From positions 1 to 5,723 of the forward strand of contig CAJBJW010000295.1 in assembly GCA_903953455.1 (NCBI GenBank): 5,723 bases of DNA. The letters are read 5' to 3'. The notes under the pieces were generated by a model, which was given only the letters and a program-made list of their open reading frames with translations, was not told where the DNA came from and did no database searches. Origin of the DNA: an uncultured Pseudomonadota bacterium (lineage in GTDB: Bacteria > Pseudomonadota > Gammaproteobacteria > Methylococcales > Methylomonadaceae). Shown here piece by piece: positions 1 through 4,774 of the stretch. The position numbers were made by a program, and so were the translations under genes. How positions within the stretch are numbered: the stretch's first letter is position 1; every line of letters starts with the position of its first letter.

Positions 1-60
1 AGGCCAAGTGGTTAGTTTTTCGAGGGTCTCAAACCCAACCATTACATTACGCAACCATAT

Positions 61-82
61 GGTACTCTGAGAGTACCTTTTT
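61..82 (+). terminator. rho-independent terminator for a plus-strand unit left of the window
   Basis: A perfect inverted repeat at 61-77 (GGTACTC, loop TGA, GAGTACC) is followed at once by five T residues at 78-82. The T tract is on the plus-strand side only, so it should end transcription entering from the left edge. The stem is 7 bp and moderately GC-rich. The gene it serves is outside the window, or only its last codons lie within. Confidence 0.7.
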
Positions 83-259
83 CATCATCAACAATCAAAT
101 CCAAACTCTAAAGCTAACTTATCCTAAAAATTACACGGGGTGATGAATTTGTTTGGAGAGTGAGTTTAGGTTCCCTTCAATGATGACGATAAATGATCCG
201 CATTTATTGCCGTGTTTTGTGAAGATTTATTTTCAACTGCAACGTAGAGAATTTCAGAC

Positions 260-293
260 AATAAAAAAGGCCTAGATTTTGCTCTAAGCCTTT
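260..293 (-). terminator. rho-independent terminator of the rpoD-tRNA-Ile unit
   Basis: Read on the minus strand, an 11-bp stem (arms at 283-293 and 266-276, one G-U pair, 6-nt loop at 277-282) ends in a run of six T residues. It starts 8 bp after the CCA end of the tRNA gene, so it is the natural end of a transcript carrying rpoD and the tRNA. The A-rich upstream arm gives it some bidirectional character, but the strong U tract is on the minus strand. Confidence 0.88.
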
Positions 294-301
294 GATTTAA
301 A

Positions 302-378
302 TGGTGGGCCCTGTAGGACTTGAACCTACGACCAGCCGATTATGAGTCGGATGCTCTAACCAACTGAGCTAAGGGCCC
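302..378 (-). tRNA. tRNA-Ile2 (anticodon CAT, lysidine type)
   Basis: The minus strand folds as a complete 77-nt tRNA: 7-bp acceptor stem, D arm, anticodon loop CTCATAA, 5-nt variable loop, T arm with TTCAAGT loop, discriminator A and encoded CCA. Anticodon CAT could mean Met or Ile2. The acceptor stem GGGCCCT with C4-G69 and C5-G68, and the overall match to E. coli ileX rather than metT, favour Ile2. In that tRNA C34 is converted to lysidine by TilS so that it reads AUA codons. It is not an initiator, because position 1 is G paired to C72. The top anticodon-stem pair (27-43) is a T/C mismatch. It lies 11 bp after rpoD and before a terminator, so it is probably processed from the rpoD transcript; E. 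coli also keeps ileX near rpoD. Confidence 0.93.
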
Positions 379-389
379 TAAAACTTGTT

Positions 390-2240
390 TTAATCGTTAT
401 CTAAGAAACAACGCAGTTGCTCTGAACGTGAAGGATGACGTAATTTTCTCAACGCTTTGGCTTCGATTTGTCGAATACGCTCACGAGTTACATCAAATTG
501 TTTGCCAACTTCTTCAAGAGTATGGTCAGTATTCATGTTAATGCCAAAACGCATACGCAATACTTTCGCTTCACGGTTAGTAAGTCCTGCGAGTACATTT
601 TGAGTTGACTCTTTTAGTCCCTCAATTGTTGCTGCTTCAACAGGTGATAATACTTTGCCATCTTCAATAAAATCACCTAAATGTGAATCCTCGTCGTCAC
701 CAACAGGGGTTTCCATTGAAATAGGCTCTTTTGCGATTTTTAATACTTTTCTCACTTTATCTTCAGGCATTTCCATGCGTTCTGCGAGTTCTTCGGGAGT
801 TGCTTCACGTCCGAGCTCTTGCAAAATTTGCCGCGAAATACGATTGAGTTTATTGATCGTTTCAATCATATGCACTGGAATTCGGATTGTACGTGCTTGA
901 TCAGCAATTGACCGCGTAATGGCTTGGCGAATCCACCATGTTGCATAAGTTGAAAATTTATAGCCGCGACGATATTCAAATTTATCGACGGCTTTCATTA
1001 AACCAATATTTCCTTCTTGAATCAAGTCGAGGAATTGTAAGCCACGATTAGTATATTTTTTTGCTATCGAAATAACTAAGCGTAAGTTCGCTTCAATCAT
1101 TTCTTTTTTAGCGCGACGCGCTTTTGCTTCGCCAATGGCCATACGGCGATTAATATCTTTTAACCCATTAATGGTTAAACCATATTCCGACTCAATTTCA
1201 GCAAGTAATTTGAGTGATTTGCGAAGCTCTTTTTCGCGCTCTTTTAAATTTGCACCATGTATTGGGTCAGATAGAAATTTTTCTAACCATGCGGTACTGC
1301 TCACATTCTCATTAAATACAGCAAGAAAATCTTTTCGAGGTATTTTAACTTGATTTACCGCAATATCTGTAATAAATTTTTCTTGTGCGCGAACGGTTGC
1401 AATGCCTTTTGGAATAATACCGGTTAGTTTTTTCAAATAGTTAGATGACCATTTGAATTCCATAAATAACTCGGTAAGTTTATCAAACTCATGTTCCGTT
1501 TTATCGCTCGTATAACCGTGTTTTTTCATTACATCTGAAGCGACGGTCAATTGTTTTTTGAGGACATCGACTTTTTCTTTTACTTCCTCGTAATTTAAGC
1601 CTTTTGTTTCTTCTTCGCTACTATCATCGACAACAATACTGTCATCATCTTCTAATTCGTCATCAGCGGGAAGCGCTGCAATTAAATCTTCAGGTTCAGA
1701 TAAATCAACAAAGCCAGAAATTAAATCTGTTAGGCGTATATTGCCTTCATCGTTATTGGTTGAACTGAGGGCGGCGTCAGGTGAAATTGACTCAAACGAA
1801 GTAATAAAATCGCTGACAACAACATACGAACGCGCAACAGCTTGCACTATTTGACGTTGACCTTCTTCAATACGTTTGGCAATTTTTAATTCGTCTGCGC
1901 GGGTCAACAGCTCAACCGAACCCATTTCACGCATATACATTCTGACAGGGTCAGTTGTTCTGCCAAATTCATTGTCGAGTGATGCTAGCGCGGCAACTTC
2001 TTCTGCATCTTCGTCATCGGTGGTGACGGCAACAGAATCGGTGATTAACGAGTCTTCATCAGGCGCAACTTCGTAAACCTGAATCCCCATGTCATTAATC
2101 ATGTTGATAATTTCTTCAGCTTGCTCTGGATCAGCATCATTTGGCAAATGATCGTTTACCTCAGCGTACGTTAAGTACCCTTGAAGTTTGCCTTTTGCGA
2201 TCAATTGTTTTAATTGAGATTGCTGTTGTTCTTCGCTCAT
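390..2240 (-). CDS. rpoD: RNA polymerase primary sigma factor, sigma-70
   Basis: Directs RNA polymerase core to housekeeping promoters. At 616 residues it matches the E. coli protein (613). Region 1.1 spans about 6-65 and region 1.2 about 96-129 (TTDPVRMYMREMG). A long, acidic non-conserved insert covers roughly 130-373. Region 2 is at 380-455, with the core-binding and -10 melting segment (GYKFSTYATWWIRQAITR at 426-443). Region 3 follows, with the 3.2 finger near 508-527 (METPVGDDEDSHLGDFIED). Region 4 runs from about 545, with the -35 helix-turn-helix at 574-600 (TLEEVGKQFDVTRERIRQIE) and the conserved end RSEQLRCFLDND. The ATG at 2238-2240 gives the expected N-terminus, though the preceding GGG is only a weak ribosome binding site. 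A near-consensus promoter lies about 90 nt upstream and tRNA-Ile2 follows 11 bp after the stop. dnaG, usually upstream in gammaproteobacteria, is absent here. Confidence 0.98.
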   Translation of the reverse strand: MSEEQQQSQLKQLIAKGKLQGYLTYAEVNDHLPNDADPEQAEEIINMINDMGIQVYEVAPDEDSLITDSVAVTTDDEDAEEVAALASLDNEFGRTTDPVRMYMREMGSVELLTRADELKIAKRIEEGQRQIVQAVARSYVVVSDFITSFESISPDAALSSTNNDEGNIRLTDLISGFVDLSEPEDLIAALPADDELEDDDSIVVDDSSEEETKGLNYEEVKEKVDVLKKQLTVASDVMKKHGYTSDKTEHEFDKLTELFMEFKWSSNYLKKLTGIIPKGIATVRAQEKFITDIAVNQVKIPRKDFLAVFNENVSSTAWLEKFLSDPIHGANLKEREKELRKSLKLLAEIESEYGLTINGLKDINRRMAIGEAKARRAKKEMIEANLRLVISIAKKYTNRGLQFLDLIQEGNIGLMKAVDKFEYRRGYKFSTYATWWIRQAITRSIADQARTIRIPVHMIETINKLNRISRQILQELGREATPEELAERMEMPEDKVRKVLKIAKEPISMETPVGDDEDSHLGDFIEDGKVLSPVEAATIEGLKESTQNVLAGLTNREAKVLRMRFGINMNTDHTLEEVGKQFDVTRERIRQIEAKALRKLRHPSRSEQLRCFLDND

Positions 2241-2311
2241 TATTTACCCGCGCAGTGAATATTCGTTATCGCTATTGACAATTTTTCGACTAAAAGTGAC
2301 GAATTAACGCT

Positions 2312-2325
2312 CGACAAACTTGTCG
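2312..2325. promoter_or_regulatory. perfect palindrome CGACAA-AC-TTGTCG, candidate CusR/CopR-type copper box
   Basis: Two perfect 6-bp half sites are separated by 2 bp. The core GACAA-N2-TTGTC is the core of the box bound by the E. coli copper-responsive regulator CusR (TGACAA-N2-TTGTCA). It lies about 190 bp upstream of a multicopper oxidase start, so copper control of that gene is plausible. It also lies about 5-18 nt inside the predicted rpoD transcript, where it could act as a roadblock or form a short 5' hairpin. Single half sites of the same type occur at 2276-2281 (TGACAA) and 2398-2403 (TTGTCA). No regulator gene is in the window, so the assignment rests on motif and context. Confidence 0.45.
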
Positions 2326-2336
2326 CTAATCCTGTA

Positions 2337-2365
2337 ATTATAGCGTATATACCTATCTTAATCAA
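2337..2365 (-). promoter_or_regulatory. sigma-70 promoter of rpoD
   Basis: On the minus strand a -35 hexamer TTGATT (2360-2365) and a perfect -10 TATAAT (2337-2342) are separated by exactly 17 bp. Transcription would start near 2330, giving rpoD a leader of about 90 nt. This is the strongest promoter-like element in the window and implies strong constitutive expression by the sigma factor it encodes. The start site is inferred from the hexamers. Confidence 0.85.
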
Positions 2366-2406
2366 CTGATCATATTGGCTTCTTTTTGATTTGTTCTTTG
2401 TCAATT

Positions 2407-2435
2407 TTGTTAATCAATGCGCAAGCGTTGATATT
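2407..2435 (+). promoter_or_regulatory. weak candidate promoter of the multicopper oxidase gene, overlapped by an imperfect palindrome
   Basis: TTGTTA (2407-2412) and GATATT (2430-2435), with a 17-bp spacer, each match four of six consensus positions. Transcription would start near 2442. A 20-bp imperfect palindrome at 2413-2432 (ATCAA and TTGAT outer arms, GC/GC inner pairs) fills the spacer and the start of the -10, as a repressor or activator site might. An alternative -10, TAAAAT at 2440-2445, has no good -35. The poor match to consensus would suit a regulated gene, but the element is not certain. Confidence 0.3.
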
Positions 2436-2460
2436 GAGTTAAAATGCTGTTTTTAGGTAT

Positions 2461-2489
2461 CCCGTTTTTTTTCACGGGTGTTTTTTTTT
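2461..2489 (+). terminator. terminator-like hairpin in the leader of the oxidase gene (possible attenuator)
   Basis: CCCGT (2461-2465) pairs with ACGGG (2474-2478) around an 8-nt T-rich loop, followed after TG by nine T residues (2481-2489). The layout is that of a short intrinsic terminator placed 26 bp before the oxidase start codon. The 5-bp stem is short but mostly GC, so termination might be partial. It could attenuate the oxidase transcript or stop leftover transcription from upstream. No competing antiterminator helix was identified. Confidence 0.4.
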
Positions 2490-2502
2490 CGCGTCATATT
2501 TT

Positions 2503-2507
2503 GAAGG
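2503..2507 (+). promoter_or_regulatory. ribosome binding site fixing the oxidase start at 2516
   Basis: GAAGG lies 8 nt before the ATG at 2516. This favours that start over the in-frame ATG at 2444, which has only a weak GAG upstream. The 2516 start also places a normal signal peptide at the very N-terminus, whereas 2444 would put 24 extra hydrophobic residues in front of it, translated through the leader hairpin. Confidence 0.75.
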
Positions 2508-2515
2508 TTATTCTT

Positions 2516-4285
2516 ATGCGTAAAACCATTCTTACTTTGCTTAGCAGTAGCTCGCTTCTATTTTCGGCAACTAGTTATGCTGCAACAGATTTGCCGCCAT
2601 CTTCAAAAGTGGCGTTAGGGGCAGTTGAAGAGGTTTGCTCGGATTTTATGGATCCAAGTTGGCGTAAAGAACAGGTGATTGATGGCGTGAAAATTCAGGC
2701 ATCAAAACTCTGTAATCCTGATAATCCGTATGACATTGCTGCGTTTGTGAAAGGCACAAATGGCGTTTCAATGGATACGCTAATGCAAACGCAATTAGCG
2801 GCTGACGCGATTACCATGTCTGACGATATGGATGGTGACGGCGATCCTGACAAAATTATCATCAAACTTGAAGTTGTTGAGTTGAATGGGCATTCACCTG
2901 ATAACAAAGATCCGATTACAACGTTTGATATTGCGCCGGGATTGCAGCCCACTTTTTGGGTGTATGCACCTAAAACACGCGATATGTCGACGCTTAATTT
3001 ATATGAATCCATTGCTAATCCCTTATTGCGCGTGCCATCGCCAACCATCCGTGTTGAACAAGATGATGTGGTATGGGTTGTTTTAGAAAATACGCATTAT
3101 CTGCCGCACTCTATTCATTTACATGGCGTTGATCATCCATTTATGGATCACTCGCAAAACGGTAATGATGGTGTTGGTCAAACCAGCAACATGGATACCA
3201 TGCCGGGTGAAAGTAAGACGTATGTCATTAAGCCACGTCAGCCTGGTACGATGTACTATCACTGCCATGTTCAACCGCACACTCACATCCCTATGGGTTT
3301 GCAGGGGATGTTTATTGTTGAGGAAAATCGACCAAACAACTGGCCTCAAACACTTAACGTAGGTGCTGGGCAAGTGCGTCATCCATCGGTTGCTGTGACT
3401 GAAAAATATGCGCGTGAATATGATTTGCATTACCAGTCTGTAGATAAAGAACTTCATGAAGTCGTAGCACGTTCTGCCAATGACCCACGTTTAATTGCAA
3501 AGCACATGAACATGGAATATGACACGACAGATGCAACAGATGATTATTTCATGTTAAACGGTCGCTCTTTTCCGTATACATTGCGTGAATCACTCATTCA
3601 CATGAAAGAAGATGAAAAAGTGAAATTGCGTGTCATCAATGGACATACCGAATCGCTTGCCTTGCATATTCACGGACACAAACCGACTGTGACCCATTAT
3701 GATGGCGTTGACAATGGTCAAGGCTCATATATTCAACGCGATGTACATGGCATGGTGCCAGCTCAACGTTTAGATTTAGAACTTAACGGCAAAGACGATG
3801 GGTTAAACAGCTTTGGTCAAGGCATTTGGATGTTCCATGATCACGTTGAAAAAGCATTTACCACGAATGGCATAGGTGAGGGCGGTGATATTAGTTTGGT
3901 GGTTTACGATGGCTTTATGGATGATCGTGGCATTCCTATGTCACACGGCATGAGCCTTGCACCTTATTTCACCAAAGAATATTGGAAAAAAGGCAGCTAC
4001 CCTATTTGGCAAGATTATGATGAATGGCGTAGTTTAGGGTTGCCTGATTTAAATGCTCCTGTGACACCTTCAAAAGTTGCTGTTCAAACGATTGCGCCTA
4101 AACTTGATGATATTGAACGAGCTAAAAAAGTTGCCGCTGCAGCAAAGGCAAGTGAAGATGATGATTCTTTCTTTGGTAAATTGGTTTACGGCATGTTCCT
4201 TGGATTTGCGTTTTATGGTGCATTCTTAAAACGTGAAGCCCTAATTGCGCTGGCAAAAAATCTTTTAAGTAAAGTGAAAAAATAA
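2516..4285 (+). CDS. exported two-domain multicopper oxidase with type 1 copper in domain 1 (type C-like)
   Basis: 589 residues. A signal peptide (residues 1-22, cleavage likely after SYA) sends it to the periplasm. Residues 23-140 are an unusual N-terminal region with two Cys (41, 66), perhaps a disulfide, and an Asp-rich loop at 104-112 (DMDGDGDPD). Cupredoxin domain 1 has HSIHLHG (198-204) and HCHVQPHTHIPM (249-260), giving a full type 1 site: His198, Cys250, His255, Met260. Domain 2 has LHIHGH (383-388) and FHDHVEK (440-446), where Asp replaces the blue-copper Cys and the leading His is missing, so it has no type 1 site. The eight His of the trinuclear centre are all present (201, 203, 249, 251, 384, 386, 441, 443), which supports O2 reduction to water. 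A hydrophobic segment at about 556-571 and a Lys-rich tail suggest a C-terminal inner-membrane anchor. Substrate unknown: cuprous ion, Mn(II), phenols or a redox partner are all possible. A NirK-type nitrite reductase is less likely because of the HCH motif. Confidence 0.88.
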   Translation: MRKTILTLLSSSSLLFSATSYAATDLPPSSKVALGAVEEVCSDFMDPSWRKEQVIDGVKIQASKLCNPDNPYDIAAFVKGTNGVSMDTLMQTQLAADAITMSDDMDGDGDPDKIIIKLEVVELNGHSPDNKDPITTFDIAPGLQPTFWVYAPKTRDMSTLNLYESIANPLLRVPSPTIRVEQDDVVWVVLENTHYLPHSIHLHGVDHPFMDHSQNGNDGVGQTSNMDTMPGESKTYVIKPRQPGTMYYHCHVQPHTHIPMGLQGMFIVEENRPNNWPQTLNVGAGQVRHPSVAVTEKYAREYDLHYQSVDKELHEVVARSANDPRLIAKHMNMEYDTTDATDDYFMLNGRSFPYTLRESLIHMKEDEKVKLRVINGHTESLALHIHGHKPTVTHYDGVDNGQGSYIQRDVHGMVPAQRLDLELNGKDDGLNSFGQGIWMFHDHVEKAFTTNGIGEGGDISLVVYDGFMDDRGIPMSHGMSLAPYFTKEYWKKGSYPIWQDYDEWRSLGLPDLNAPVTPSKVAVQTIAPKLDDIERAKKVAAAAKASEDDDSFFGKLVYGMFLGFAFYGAFLKREALIALAKNLLSKVKK

Positions 4286-4294
4286 AGTTGTTTT

Positions 4295-4774
4295 ATGATT
4301 GATGAATCGCGACCACCTTTCCCGCCGTTTACGGCTCAAACCGCTGAAATGAAAGTGCGTGCGGCTGAGAATGCGTGGAATTTGCAAGTACCTGAAAATA
4401 TTGCCTTAGCGTATAGCATCGATAGTCAATGGCGAAATCGCTCAGAATTTGTGAATGGTCGCGCAGAAATTATTGCTTTTTTGAAGCGTAAATGGGCGAG
4501 TGAGCAGCAATATCGACTTATTAAGGAGTTGTGGGCGTTTCATGAAAATCGTATCGCTGTGCGTTTTGCCTATGAATGGCAAAACGCATCAGGGCAATGG
4601 CTACGTTCTTTTGGTAATGAAAATTGGGAATTTAATGCGCAAGGGTTAATGCAACGTAGAATCGCGTCAATTAACGATATACCCATTTCAGAGGAAGACC
4701 GTTTATTTCATTGGGAATGGAAAACCGCCCGCCCCGACAATCTCCCCAATTTATCTGAATTAAATCTGATTTGA
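4295..4774 (+). CDS. DUF1348 family, NTF2/SnoaL-like protein
   Basis: 159 residues, the full length of the DUF1348 (nuclear transport factor 2-like) family. Family hallmarks visible are RPPFPPFT near the start (6-13), VRAAENAWN (21-29), LAYSIDSQWRNRSEFVNGRAEI (38-59), FLKRKW (62-67), YRLIKELWAF (73-82), IAVRFAYEW (87-95) and GNENWEF...RRIASINDIPI (107-131). The fold is a small alpha+beta cone with a hydrophobic pocket; the biochemical role is unknown and none is claimed. No signal peptide is seen, so it should be cytoplasmic. Its ATG is 9 bp after the oxidase stop with no clear ribosome binding site, so it probably depends on the oxidase transcript and perhaps on translational coupling. Its last 15 bp overlap the 3' end of cca on the other strand, and no plus-strand terminator follows. 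Confidence 0.9.
   Translation: MIDESRPPFPPFTAQTAEMKVRAAENAWNLQVPENIALAYSIDSQWRNRSEFVNGRAEIIAFLKRKWASEQQYRLIKELWAFHENRIAVRFAYEWQNASGQWLRSFGNENWEFNAQGLMQRRIASINDIPISEEDRLFHWEWKTARPDNLPNLSELNLI

Larger units (their letters stand above)
1..301. other. intergenic stretch with no supported gene; two facing terminators
   Basis: No gene could be recognised here. Plus-strand frames running in from the left edge stop at 13-15, 68-70 and 141-143, and none of the peptides resembles a family I know. One of them is probably the 3' end of a gene that uses the terminator at 61-82; the frames stopping at 13-15 or 68-70 fit that position best. The rest is AT-rich, with a 7-bp inverted repeat (189-195 with 201-207, 5-nt loop) and the 3' trailer of the rpoD-tRNA unit. 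A 31-codon open frame at 180-275 lacks a clear ribosome binding site and runs into the opposing terminator, so it is not called. Confidence 0.6.

Noticed and set aside
1..40. tRNA-like D-arm sequence (GGCCAAGTGGTTAG) suggesting a tRNA 3' fragment
   Set aside because: No T-arm sequence or closing acceptor stem follows before the terminator; the match is too short.
180..275. 31-codon plus-strand open frame
   Set aside because: It has no clear ribosome binding site and no recognisable similarity, and it ends inside the terminator of the opposing rpoD unit.
302..378. Elongator tRNA-Met reading of the CAT anticodon
   Set aside because: The acceptor stem GGGCCCT and overall sequence follow E. coli tRNA-Ile2 rather than metT, and the position beside rpoD agrees with ileX.
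2275..2280. Perfect TTGACA as a plus-strand -35 box
   Set aside because: No acceptable -10 hexamer is found 16-19 bp downstream, and it is far from the oxidase start.
2444..2515. In-frame upstream ATG giving a 24-residue longer oxidase
   Set aside because: It has only a weak ribosome binding site, crosses a terminator-like hairpin, and would bury a standard signal peptide. The ATG at 2516 has GAAGG at good spacing.
2695..3536. Several open frames antisense or out of frame within the oxidase gene
   Set aside because: They are shadows of a well-supported coding frame; their peptides show no family features or ribosome binding sites.
3372..4360. Two copies of AAGTGCGT (3372-3379, 4353-4360), similar to the Haemophilus uptake signal AAGTGCGGT
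   Set aside because: Both differ from the signal at the end, lie within coding sequence, and two copies are not beyond chance.
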